From Pseudoflavonifractor gallinarum (GTDB lineage Bacteria > Bacillota > Clostridia > Oscillospirales > Oscillospiraceae), in NCBI RefSeq assembly GCF_014982855.1, contig NZ_JADCKF010000009.1, positions 104,793 through 168,792 of the forward strand: 64,000 nucleotides of DNA, given 5' to 3'. Below the pieces are notes generated by a model that was not told where the DNA came from, ran no database searches, and worked only from the letters and a program-made list of their open reading frames with translations. Below, piece after piece: positions 18,214 to 25,945 of this stretch; positions within the stretch are counted from its first letter, which is position 1, and every line of letters begins with the position of its first letter. Position numbers and translations under genes: made by a program.

Positions 18214-18759
18214 TCAATAGCGTTCCGGCCAACCCAGCGCCCGGCAGCACACATTGATCCAGTTCACCAGGCGCTCCCGGGGGAGCAGATAGTTGATGAG
18301 CAGGGACATGGCCACCCCTGCGCCGGTGTCGATCATACGGTTCAGGGCATAGCTCACATAGGTATCCACCGGGGTGTTGAAGAGTACAATGCACAGCACC
18401 ACGCCGCCGGGCTGAACAGCCCCCACCCAGAAGACCTGTGCCAGAATAATCAGGATCACGACGCCCACAAAGAGGAGAGGTACCAGCAGGAGGCGGTTGC
18501 TTCCATCCGGGACAAAGATAATGTAGATCCGAAAGAGTCCCATTCCCAGAAAGCCGCCGATGATGGTGCCGAAGAGGCGGTTGCCGCCGTGCAGCTTGGA
18601 ATGGTCCATGTTGGCGCCCATACCGAAGATGGCACCGATGCAGGCAAAGGTGGGGTTCCGGTTGATGAAATAGTAGATCAGGGCACAAAGCGAGGCAGAG
18701 AGGGCGGTCTTGAGATTGCGCAGACCCACGTGGGGAAGTGGGACGGGGGGCTTGTTCAT
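18214..18759 (-). CDS. Aromatic acid exporter / FUSC-like membrane protein
   Basis: 181 aa from ATG 18759, with AGGAGTG upstream; the frame to 18822 is rejected. Five or so hydrophobic helices and the segments LKTALSASLCALIYYFINRN and GAIFGMGANMDHSK resemble the membrane half of aromatic-acid-exporter/FUSC proteins (ArAE_1, DUF939). It lacks the long cytoplasmic C-terminal domain seen in larger members. The substrate is unknown. Confidence 0.75.
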   Translation of the reverse strand: MNKPPVPLPHVGLRNLKTALSASLCALIYYFINRNPTFACIGAIFGMGANMDHSKLHGGNRLFGTIIGGFLGMGLFRIYIIFVPDGSNRLLLVPLLFVGVVILIILAQVFWVGAVQPGGVVLCIVLFNTPVDTYVSYALNRMIDTGAGVAMSLLINYLLPRERLVNWINVCCRALGWPERY

Positions 18760-18916
18760 GACAGACACTCCTGTGGAGAACACGGTGGTTCTCATATTTT
18801 GTTGACAAGACAAGAATACCATAGAACGGAATAGGATTCCATATTGCAGGAGAAAACTATGCAGTTTTTTGCATAAAGTTGTATAGACAAGAGAGCTAGT
18901 AGGATATCGTGGACTG

Positions 18917-18925
18917 TGCTATAAT
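18917..18925 (+). promoter_or_regulatory. Extended -10 promoter for thyA
   Basis: TGCTATAAT at 18917-18925, 29 bases before ATG 18955. No good -35 is seen. Confidence 0.6.
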
Positions 18926-18954
18926 AGCGGGAAATGAGAGTGAGGAGGAACACT

Positions 18955-19785
18955 ATGAGCCGAGCCGACGAACTGTTTATCCAAAATTGCAAAGAGATTC
19001 TGGCCCACGGAGTCTGGGACACCGATCAGAATGTCCGGCCCCGCTGGGAGGACGGAACGCCTGCCCATACCATCAAAGCATTCGGGATCGTCAACCGCTA
19101 TGATCTGCGGGAGGAATTTCCCGTCCAGACCATCCGGAAGATGGCCTTCCGCAATGCGCTGGATGAGCTGCTCTGGATCTGGCAGAAGAAATCCAATCAG
19201 ATTCAGGACCTGAACAGCCACATCTGGGATGCCTGGGCCGATGAGAGCGGTTCGATCGGAAAAGCCTACGGCTATCAGCTGGGCGTAAAGCACCGCTATC
19301 CTGAGGGGGAGTTTGACCAGGTGGACCGGGTGCTCTATGACCTGAAGCACAACCCGGCCTCCCGGCGCATTCTGACCAACCTTTATAACCATGCGGACCT
19401 GCATGAGATGCACCTGTATCCCTGCGCCTGGTCCATGACCTTCAATGTGAGCGGGCGCACCCTCAACGCTATTTTGAACCAGCGCAGCCAGGACATGCTC
19501 ACCGCCAACGGCTGGAATGTGATGCAGTATGCCGCCCTGGTCCACATGCTGGCCCAGGTGTCCGGCCTGGAGGCCGGGGAGCTCATCCATGTCATCGCGG
19601 ACGCCCACATCTACGACCGCCATGTGCCCATTGTGGAGGAGCTGCTGGAACGAAAGCCCTATGACGCCCCCAAGCTGTGGATCGACCCGGCAGTGGAGGA
19701 TTTTTATGCCTTCACACCGGAGAGCCTGCGCCTGGAGGGATATCAGGCCCATCCGCTGGCCGGGAAGATCCCGGTGGCGGTATAA
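18955..19785 (+). CDS. thyA: Thymidylate synthase (ThyA type)
   Basis: 276 aa from ATG 18955, preceded by GAGGAGG. It methylates dUMP to dTMP using methylene-tetrahydrofolate. The catalytic cysteine lies in HLYPCAWSMTFNV, a variant of the usual PPCH motif, followed by LNQRSQDMLTANGWNVMQYA (nucleotide binding) and DAHIYDRH. It is 30 bases upstream of folA, which regenerates tetrahydrofolate from the dihydrofolate released by this enzyme. Confidence 0.97.
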   Translation: MSRADELFIQNCKEILAHGVWDTDQNVRPRWEDGTPAHTIKAFGIVNRYDLREEFPVQTIRKMAFRNALDELLWIWQKKSNQIQDLNSHIWDAWADESGSIGKAYGYQLGVKHRYPEGEFDQVDRVLYDLKHNPASRRILTNLYNHADLHEMHLYPCAWSMTFNVSGRTLNAILNQRSQDMLTANGWNVMQYAALVHMLAQVSGLEAGELIHVIADAHIYDRHVPIVEELLERKPYDAPKLWIDPAVEDFYAFTPESLRLEGYQAHPLAGKIPVAV

Positions 19786-19815
19786 CCAATCCGAAAGAAG
19801 AAAGCGGGGAGAGCC

Positions 19816-20292
19816 ATGTACGCCATCGTAGCAGTGGATGAAAACTGGGGGATCGGCCGGGACGGGGACCAGCTGGTCTACCTCTCGGAGGACCTGAAAC
19901 GCTTTAAGGCCCTGACCATGGGGCATGCGGTGATCCTGGGCCGCAAGACCCTGGCCACCTTTCCAGGAGGGAGGCCCCTGCCCAAGCGGCGGAATCTGAT
20001 CCTCTCCCGAAACAAGGCATTTTGCTGTGAGGGGGCGGAGGTCTTTTCCAGTCTGGAGGACCTGTGCGCCGCCGCGCCGGAGGATGCCTTTGTGATCGGC
20101 GGGGGGAGCGTGTACCAAGCCCTCCTGGAGAAGTGCGACACCGTCTATGTGACCAAGATCCAGGCGGCTTTTCCTGCGGATACCTTTTTCCCGAACCTGG
20201 ACCGTCTGCCGGAGTGGTATGTGTCCGAAGAGGGGGAGATGCTGGAGCAGGACGGCATCCGCTACCACTATGTGACCTACCGGAGGCGATAA
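19816..20292 (+). CDS. folA: Dihydrofolate reductase
   Basis: 158 aa. Reduces dihydrofolate with NADPH. Conserved elements are AIVAVDENWGIGRDGD at the N-terminus, LGRKTLATFPGGRPLPKRRN, and FVIGGGSVYQALLEKCDTVYV. The length is typical. It is in a thyA-folA-nudix operon, with two bases between its stop and the next start. Confidence 0.97.
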   Translation: MYAIVAVDENWGIGRDGDQLVYLSEDLKRFKALTMGHAVILGRKTLATFPGGRPLPKRRNLILSRNKAFCCEGAEVFSSLEDLCAAAPEDAFVIGGGSVYQALLEKCDTVYVTKIQAAFPADTFFPNLDRLPEWYVSEEGEMLEQDGIRYHYVTYRRR

Positions 20293-20294
20293 GC

Positions 20295-20861
20295 ATGTAT
20301 CTGGACGACATCCGGGCCTACCGTCCGGAAAATGCCCAGGAGGAGGCCGACCAGCGCATGATGCTGGAGTATGCCAGGCTCTTCCCAGGGCGGCTTCTGA
20401 CCCGGGAAAATGAGGTGGCCCATATCACCAGCTCCGGCTTTGTGGTCAATGCCGACGGCTCCAAGGTCCTGATGGCCCACCACAATATCTATCGGGTCTG
20501 GGCCTGGACCGGCGGCCATGCGGACGGGGAGGAGGATCTGCTCTCCGTGGCCCTGCGGGAGGCCCGGGAGGAGACCGGTGTAACCCATGTGCTCCCCCTC
20601 TCCTCCGACATCATGTCGCTGGACATCCTGCCGGTGTGGGGACATGTGAAGCGAGGCCGGTATGTGCCGGCCCATCAGCACCTCAACGTGACCTATCTGC
20701 TGGTGGCCGACGAGGGGGATGCCCTCACCGTCCGGGAGGGAGAAAACACCCGGGTGGGCTGGCTTCCGGCGGACGACCTGCTCTCCTATACCAATGAGTG
20801 GCAGATGGACGGGGTGTATACCAAGCTCCTCCGCCGGGCCCAGGCCCTGTTGGCACGGTAA
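20295..20861 (+). CDS. NUDIX hydrolase
   Basis: 188 aa from ATG 20295, two bases after the folA stop; the longer upstream frame overlaps folA and is rejected. A complete Nudix box is present (GHADGEEDLLSVALREAREE, then TGV), fitting GX5EX7REUXEEXGU. The substrate cannot be told from the sequence. Its place behind thyA-folA suggests a nucleotide or pterin triphosphate pyrophosphatase, which is inference. Confidence 0.9.
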   Translation: MYLDDIRAYRPENAQEEADQRMMLEYARLFPGRLLTRENEVAHITSSGFVVNADGSKVLMAHHNIYRVWAWTGGHADGEEDLLSVALREAREETGVTHVLPLSSDIMSLDILPVWGHVKRGRYVPAHQHLNVTYLLVADEGDALTVREGENTRVGWLPADDLLSYTNEWQMDGVYTKLLRRAQALLAR

Positions 20862-20967
20862 GGCGCGGAAAAATGGATTGCCTTTTTCCACAAAATAGGC
20901 TAGGAATAGACCGGGTGGTGGTGTATAATATGGACAGCACCCATGTCTGCAAAGGAGGCAATCTGAT

Positions 20968-22302
20968 ATGATTCAACTTGATGTGTCCAACGCCACCGGT
21001 TTTCTTCCGGAGGACTGGCTGACATCCCGTACCGAGCGGCTGGAGCAGGCCCGCGGCTGGCTGGAGAACGGCAGCGGAGCCGGCGGCTCGTTTACCGGAT
21101 GGGTCCACCTGCCCCGGGATTATGATAAAGAGGAGTTTGCCCGCATCCGCTGCGTGGCGAAAAAAATCCAGTCCGACTCCCAGGCCCTGGTGGTCGTGGG
21201 AATCGGCGGCTCCTATCTGGGCGCCCGCGCGGTGATCGAACTGCTCAAATCGCCCAACTATAACCTGAAGAAAAAAGACACGCCCGACATCTTTTTTGCC
21301 GGAAACGGGCTGTCCACCGACGCGCTGCTGGAGATCATCGACCTGGTCAAGGACCGGGATTTTTCTGTCAATGTGATCTCCAAGTCGGGCACGACCACTG
21401 AGCCCGCCGTGGCCTTCCGGATCTTTAAGAATCTGCTGGAGGAGAAGTACGGGAAGGAAGAGGCCCGCCGGCGCATCTATGCCACCACCGACGCCCACAA
21501 GGGAGCCCTCAAGGGACTGGCTGACTCGGAGGGGTATGAGACCTTTGTGGTACCCGACGCGGTGGGCGGACGCTACTCGGTCCTCACGGCTGTGGGCCTT
21601 CTGCCCATCGCGGTGGCCGGTATCGATCTGGAGAAGCTGATGGAGGGCGCGGCCCAGGCGATGGAGGCCCTCTCCGTGCCGGGGATGGACAACCCTGCTT
21701 GGCAGTATGCCGCCGCCCGCCACGCTCTGTACACCCTGGGCAAGCGCACCGAGATCCTGGTGGGCTATGAGCCCGCCTTCCGCTTCTTTGCCGAGTGGTG
21801 GAAGCAGCTCTACGGCGAGAGCGAGGGCAAGGACGGCAAGGGACTCTTCCCCGCCAGCGTGGAGTTCACCGCCGACCTCCACTCCATGGGACAGTATATC
21901 CAGCAGGGCGAGCGGCTGATGTTTGAGAGCGTGGTCCGGTTTGCCGAGTCGCTGGGGAGCTTCACGATCCCCCATGATCCGGACAATGTGGACGGCCTGA
22001 ACTTCCTCTCGGGCAAGCCCCTGTCCTTTGTGGCGGAACAGGCCATGCGGGGAACCCTCCTGGCCCATGTGGACGGCGGCGTGCCCAACCTGGTCATCCA
22101 GGCCGCCCGCCGGGATGAGCACACCGTGGGCGAGCTGATCTACTTCTTTGAGTATTCCTGCGGACTGTCCGGCTATCTGCTGGAGGTCAATCCCTTTGAC
22201 CAGCCGGGCGTGGAGGCCTATAAGAAGAATATGTACGCTCTCCTGGGGAAACCGGGTTATGAGGCCCAAAAGGCAGAGCTGGAGGCGCGGCTGGGCCATT
22301 AA
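20968..22302 (+). CDS. pgi: Glucose-6-phosphate isomerase
   Basis: 444 aa, the short Gram-positive form. Interconverts glucose-6-phosphate and fructose-6-phosphate. Signature segments include [47 protein letters not shown] and the C-terminal [26 protein letters not shown] precedes the ATG, and a TATAAT at 20924-20929 is a likely -10 box. Confidence 0.97.
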   Translation: MIQLDVSNATGFLPEDWLTSRTERLEQARGWLENGSGAGGSFTGWVHLPRDYDKEEFARIRCVAKKIQSDSQALVVVGIGGSYLGARAVIELLKSPNYNLKKKDTPDIFFAGNGLSTDALLEIIDLVKDRDFSVNVISKSGTTTEPAVAFRIFKNLLEEKYGKEEARRRIYATTDAHKGALKGLADSEGYETFVVPDAVGGRYSVLTAVGLLPIAVAGIDLEKLMEGAAQAMEALSVPGMDNPAWQYAAARHALYTLGKRTEILVGYEPAFRFFAEWWKQLYGESEGKDGKGLFPASVEFTADLHSMGQYIQQGERLMFESVVRFAESLGSFTIPHDPDNVDGLNFLSGKPLSFVAEQAMRGTLLAHVDGGVPNLVIQAARRDEHTVGELIYFFEYSCGLSGYLLEVNPFDQPGVEAYKKNMYALLGKPGYEAQKAELEARLGH

Positions 22303-22397
22303 GCGTGTTCTTAGAGTGAAAAGGGACTGTTGTGGTGATAAGTACCCAAAGCAGGCGGAACCTTTCTTTGAAATTTAAGCAAACTTCTGTAAATCAG

Positions 22398-22426
22398 TTG
22401 CAATCTAAGCTTTGATATGGTAACAT
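22398..22426 (+). promoter_or_regulatory. Promoter for the small P-loop gene
   Basis: TTGCAA (22398-22403), a 17-base spacer, and TAACAT (22421-22426). It is followed by a short hairpin, ACCGGG/CCCGGT, in the leader. Confidence 0.55.
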
Positions 22427-22474
22427 GATACAAAGACCGGGGGAGTCCCGGTGGACAAATAAGGAGTGATAATT

Positions 22475-22888
22475 ATGGTGAGAGTGATCATGGGTGTCAA
22501 GGGCACCGGTAAGACCAAGCAGATGATCGACCTCATTAATTCTGCCGTTCACAGCGAGCACGGCAATGTGGTATGCATTGAGCGCGGCGGTAAACTGACA
22601 TATGACATCCATTCCAAGATTCGTCTGGTGGAGTCCAGCAACTACGACATGGGTACCTTCGAGTTTATGAAGGGCTTCATCAGCGGCCTGTATGCCGGTA
22701 ACTATGACATTACCCATGTGTTCATCGACAGCCTGACCAAGATCGTCAATGCCGATGTCACCGATCATACTCTGGAGGAGTTCCTGGATTGGCTCAATTC
22801 CTTCTCCGAGAAGAACAACATCAAGTTCACCGTGACCATCAGCGCTGACCGCGAGCTGGCCAGCGAGGGCGTACAGAAGTACTTCTAA
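22475..22888 (+). CDS. Small P-loop NTPase-like protein of unknown function
   Basis: 137-138 aa from ATG 22475, eight bases after AAGGAG. A Walker A motif, GVKGTGKTK, lies at residues 7-15. HVFIDSLTKIV, with hydrophobic residues before an aspartate, is a possible Walker B. FTVTISADRELASEGVQKYF closes the protein. The size is too small for a full AAA or RecA-type ATPase. It has its own promoter and terminator, which suggests an independently expressed protein. I do not recognise the family's function. Confidence 0.8.
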   Translation: MVRVIMGVKGTGKTKQMIDLINSAVHSEHGNVVCIERGGKLTYDIHSKIRLVESSNYDMGTFEFMKGFISGLYAGNYDITHVFIDSLTKIVNADVTDHTLEEFLDWLNSFSEKNNIKFTVTISADRELASEGVQKYF

Positions 22889-22904
22889 TTTGGATGATAT
22901 GGAC

Positions 22905-22935
22905 GGCGGGACCGCATGTGCGGCCCCGCCGTTTT
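22905..22935 (+). terminator. Terminator after the P-loop gene
   Basis: A 12-bp stem with one mismatch (22905-22916 with 22919-22930), then GTTTTGC. Confidence 0.8.
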
Positions 22936-23080
22936 GCATCTTTTCGGGGCTCACAAAAAAAGATAAAAAAATTTTTTCAGAGTGTGCGATAAAAATAGGG
23001 AGCTGTGCGTTATATGGGTGAAGAGACCAAAAGAGATCCACATACAAACTTGATTTTATATTAGAAGGGAAGGATCAGTT

Positions 23081-24073
23081 ATGATGAAGCAGAATCGCTG
23101 GAAGAAGAGTGTCGCCGCTCTGACGATGGCAGGTGTTTTGGCTCTGGGTATGGCGGCGGGGGCCGCGGTGGTCCGACAGAAGATCACGGCGGAGCTCCGG
23201 CCCGACATCACGGTCAAGGTCAACGGAAAGGTGCAGGATCTGGACAAGGACGCCATCAGCTACAATGGCAGCACCTATCTGCCGGTGCGTGCCATCGGTG
23301 AGGCGGTCGGCATGGATGTGAACTGGGACAGCAGCACCCAGACGGTTTCTCTGGATGGGGCCAGCAACTGGGACGACGTGGACGCCTACATCACCCTGGC
23401 AAACGCCAAGACCATCGCCCTGGAGGATGCGGGACTGAGCGCCAGCAAGGTCACCTTCACCAAGGCGGAGAGCGGATGGGATGACGGACGCCCGGTCTAC
23501 GATGTGGAGTTTACCTATAACGGGAAGAGCTATGACTATGAGATCTGCGCCTGGACCGGCAATATCATCTCCCGCGACGGCCAGTACTGGAACGATAATT
23601 GGGATGATAACTGGGGCAACGGGAACGGCAACGGCAACTATATCGGCATGGCCCGGGCCAAGACCATCGCTCTGGAGGATGTGGGGCTGAGCGCCAGCAA
23701 GGTCACCTTTACCAAGACTCAGGGGGACTGGGATGATGGCCGGAAGGTCTATGACATCGAATTTGTCTCCGGCAGCACCAAGTATGAGTATGAGATCGCC
23801 GCAGCCACCGGCACGGTCCTGAAGCGGGAGCATGAGAGCTGGAGCGGCGGAACCAGCAGCAGCACGGCCATTGGCGTGGAGAAGGCCAAGACCATTGCGC
23901 TGAACGACGCGGGACTGAGCGCCAGCCAGGTCACCTTTACCAAGGCGCAGACCGACTGGGATGACGGCCGGATGGAGTATGATGTGGAGTTCCGCAGCGG
24001 CGGTATCGAGTATGAGTACGAGATCGACGCCTATTCCGGCGCGATCCTGAGCCGGGATGTGGACCGGGATTGA
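23081..24073 (+). CDS. Secreted PepSY-repeat protein with N-terminal stalk domain
   Basis: 330 aa. A signal peptide (residues about 1-30) is followed by a copper-amine-oxidase-like stalk domain (SYNGSTYLPVRAIGEAVGMD). Three PepSY-type repeats then begin at about residues 109, 193 and 269. Each opens with a close copy of AKTIALEDAGLSASKVTFTK, followed by WDDGR, a V-E-F strand, and Y(D/E)YEI. The linker before repeat 2 is Asn/Gly-rich. PepSY domains are thought to inhibit or bind proteases outside the cell. The following sigma/anti-sigma pair carries the same domain type, so the three genes may be one signalling unit. Confidence 0.85.
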   Translation: MMKQNRWKKSVAALTMAGVLALGMAAGAAVVRQKITAELRPDITVKVNGKVQDLDKDAISYNGSTYLPVRAIGEAVGMDVNWDSSTQTVSLDGASNWDDVDAYITLANAKTIALEDAGLSASKVTFTKAESGWDDGRPVYDVEFTYNGKSYDYEICAWTGNIISRDGQYWNDNWDDNWGNGNGNGNYIGMARAKTIALEDVGLSASKVTFTKTQGDWDDGRKVYDIEFVSGSTKYEYEIAAATGTVLKREHESWSGGTSSSTAIGVEKAKTIALNDAGLSASQVTFTKAQTDWDDGRMEYDVEFRSGGIEYEYEIDAYSGAILSRDVDRD

Positions 24074-24130
24074 ATCCCATGTGGAAATGATCGGGAAACT
24101 CTGCTATACTGAGCCCATAAGCTGTAACGG

Positions 24131-24158
24131 GGGGATGGCCGGCGGCCATCCCCTTTTT
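24131..24158 (+). terminator. Terminator after the PepSY gene
   Basis: A perfect 10-bp stem, GGGGATGGCC with GGCCATCCCC (24131-24140, 24144-24153), followed by TTTTTG. Confidence 0.85.
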
Positions 24159-24182
24159 GTTAGGGCAAAGGGGGAATGAAGC

Positions 24183-24758
24183 GTGTTTCTGATGATGGAG
24201 GGCGCGTGGGAGGCGGGGCGCCGATTGGCCGCTACCGACTGTGAGGCTCTGCTCCGGCGGATCGGGCAGGGCGACGCGGAGGCCTTTGAGCACTTTTACC
24301 GCGCCACAGATCGGGCGATCTATGCCTACGCTCTCTCTCTGACCCGAAACCACCATGATGCGCAGGATATTATGATGGAGGCCTATCTCAAAGTGCGTTC
24401 GGCCGCCCATCTCTACCGGCCGGGCGGAAAACCCATGGCCTGGGTCTTTACCATTGTCAAAAATCTGGTGCGGGATCAGCAGCGGCGTACCGGCCGGGAA
24501 GAGCTGATGGGGGACTGCCCCGAAGGGGAGCTGGCCATTCCGGAGAGCGACCGGAGCGATGAGGCCATGGTCCTGCGCCAGGCCATGCGTGTGCTGAGTG
24601 CAGAGGAGCGGGAGATCGTACTTCTCCACGCGGTATCCGGACTCAAGCACCGGGAGATTGCCGGAATGCTGGAGCGACCCCTTTCCACGGTCCTGTCCAG
24701 GTATCACCGGGCGCTGGGAAAGCTGCGCGCCGCGCTGCTGGAATGCGAGGAGGTGTGA
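24183..24758 (+). CDS. ECF-type RNA polymerase sigma factor
   Basis: 191 aa from a GTG start at 24183, eight bases after GGGGA; ATG codons at 24192 and 24195 are too far from it. Region 2 includes DAEAFEHFYRATDRAIYAYA and the HDAQDIMMEAYLKV segment. Region 4 has SAEEREIVLLHAVSGLKHRE and a helix-turn-helix ending in LSRYHRALGKLR. There is no region 3, as expected of extracytoplasmic-function sigma factors. The stop codon is 2 bases before the anti-sigma start. Confidence 0.93.
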   Translation: MFLMMEGAWEAGRRLAATDCEALLRRIGQGDAEAFEHFYRATDRAIYAYALSLTRNHHDAQDIMMEAYLKVRSAAHLYRPGGKPMAWVFTIVKNLVRDQQRRTGREELMGDCPEGELAIPESDRSDEAMVLRQAMRVLSAEEREIVLLHAVSGLKHREIAGMLERPLSTVLSRYHRALGKLRAALLECEEV

Positions 24759-24760
24759 GG

Positions 24761-25870
24761 ATGAGAAGAGAATGGAACGACCGTGAGGTAGAACAGTTGC
24801 TGCGCCGCGCCGTGGACCGAAGCGTCCCCGATGTGTTTGAGCAGGTCTCTTCTGAGGAGGTCCCTCCGCTGCTGAATGAGGACCACATCGTCCCCTCGCC
24901 GGTGCGCCGCCGCAGGCGGTGGCCCATTTTTGCGGCGGCCTGTCTGCTGCTGTTCCTTGCAGGGGCATTTTATCTGTGGATGAGTACGGCGGCCATCATC
25001 TCGATTGGAGAAGAGCCGGAGATCGAGATGGCAGTCAACCGGTTTCAGCGGGTCCTCCGGGTGGACGGAATAGCGGATGACGCAGTCCTGGGCCAGATGA
25101 CCCTGGAGGGCGCGGAGGTGGAAGACGCGCTGGAGAGCGTGTTTACTGCGCTGGCCCGACAGGGACTGTTGACCGGTGGACTGGAGACCCCGGTATCGGT
25201 AGACGGCGGGAGCTGGCGTTACAACCGGGAGCTGCTGGATCTGGCCCAGGAAGAGCTTCAGGAGGCGTGGGAGGAGTACGGCGGAATACAGCCGCCCGCT
25301 CCGAGTGGGGATGATATGGAGCCGGATCTGCCCTCTCCCGAACCCACACAGCCTGTGCCCTCCGCTGCGCAGCCATCTTCCCCAGGGACGGCTGTGACGG
25401 CGGTGCCCAGCACCTCTCCGACGACTGTTACCATGGCCCAGGCCCGGGCTGCGGCACTGGCCTATGTGGGCCTGAGCGAGGCGGACGTCGTCATAGAGAA
25501 GGAACAGCAGGACTGGGACGATGGGCAAATGTACTATGAGCTGGAATTCCACAGCGCCGACACCGCGTATGAGTGTGTCGTGAACGCTGCCGGCCAGGTG
25601 GTCCAGTGTGAACAGGAGCCGCTGCACGGCGGGGGCGGTGCTATGGAGCGCAACGGACAGAGCGCTTCCATCAATGCCCGCCAGGCGGCCGAGGCGGCAT
25701 TGGCCCATGCGGGCGTCAGCGCCGCCCAGGTGGAGGACTGGAGCAGCGAGCGGGAGGAAGACAACGGCGTAGTCTATTATGAGGTGGAATTTCAGTGCGG
25801 CGCCGTAGAGTATAAATATCACATTGACGCACAGAGCGGAGCGGTGCTGTCCTATGAACAGGAGAGCTGA
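24761..25870 (+). CDS. RsgI-like membrane anti-sigma factor with two PepSY-like domains
   Basis: 369 aa. A cytoplasmic N-terminus of about 50 residues, which would bind the sigma factor, is followed by one membrane helix (about 53-74). The extracytoplasmic segment (EEPEIEMAVNRFQRVLRVDG) resembles the conserved RsgI domain. A Pro/Ser/Thr linker (about 185-225) leads to two PepSY-like modules starting near residues 228 and 308, with WDDGQMYYELEF and NGVVYYEVEFQCG. I infer that it holds the upstream sigma factor at the membrane. The sensed signal is unknown. Confidence 0.82.
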   Translation: MRREWNDREVEQLLRRAVDRSVPDVFEQVSSEEVPPLLNEDHIVPSPVRRRRRWPIFAAACLLLFLAGAFYLWMSTAAIISIGEEPEIEMAVNRFQRVLRVDGIADDAVLGQMTLEGAEVEDALESVFTALARQGLLTGGLETPVSVDGGSWRYNRELLDLAQEELQEAWEEYGGIQPPAPSGDDMEPDLPSPEPTQPVPSAAQPSSPGTAVTAVPSTSPTTVTMAQARAAALAYVGLSEADVVIEKEQQDWDDGQMYYELEFHSADTAYECVVNAAGQVVQCEQEPLHGGGGAMERNGQSASINARQAAEAALAHAGVSAAQVEDWSSEREEDNGVVYYEVEFQCGAVEYKYHIDAQSGAVLSYEQES

Positions 25871-25885
25871 CCGCCTGTTGGAAGA

Positions 25886-25936
25886 GAAAAAGAGGCCCCC
25901 GGCACGTAATCGTGCCGGGGGCCTCCGTCTGTTTTT
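25886..25936. terminator. Bidirectional terminator
   Basis: A perfect 14-bp stem (25893-25906 with 25911-25924, AGGCCCCCGGCACG) with a TAAT loop. T-runs follow on both strands, so it ends the anti-sigma gene and the convergent SLH operon. Confidence 0.9.
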
Positions 25937-25945
25937 GAGAAGGGA

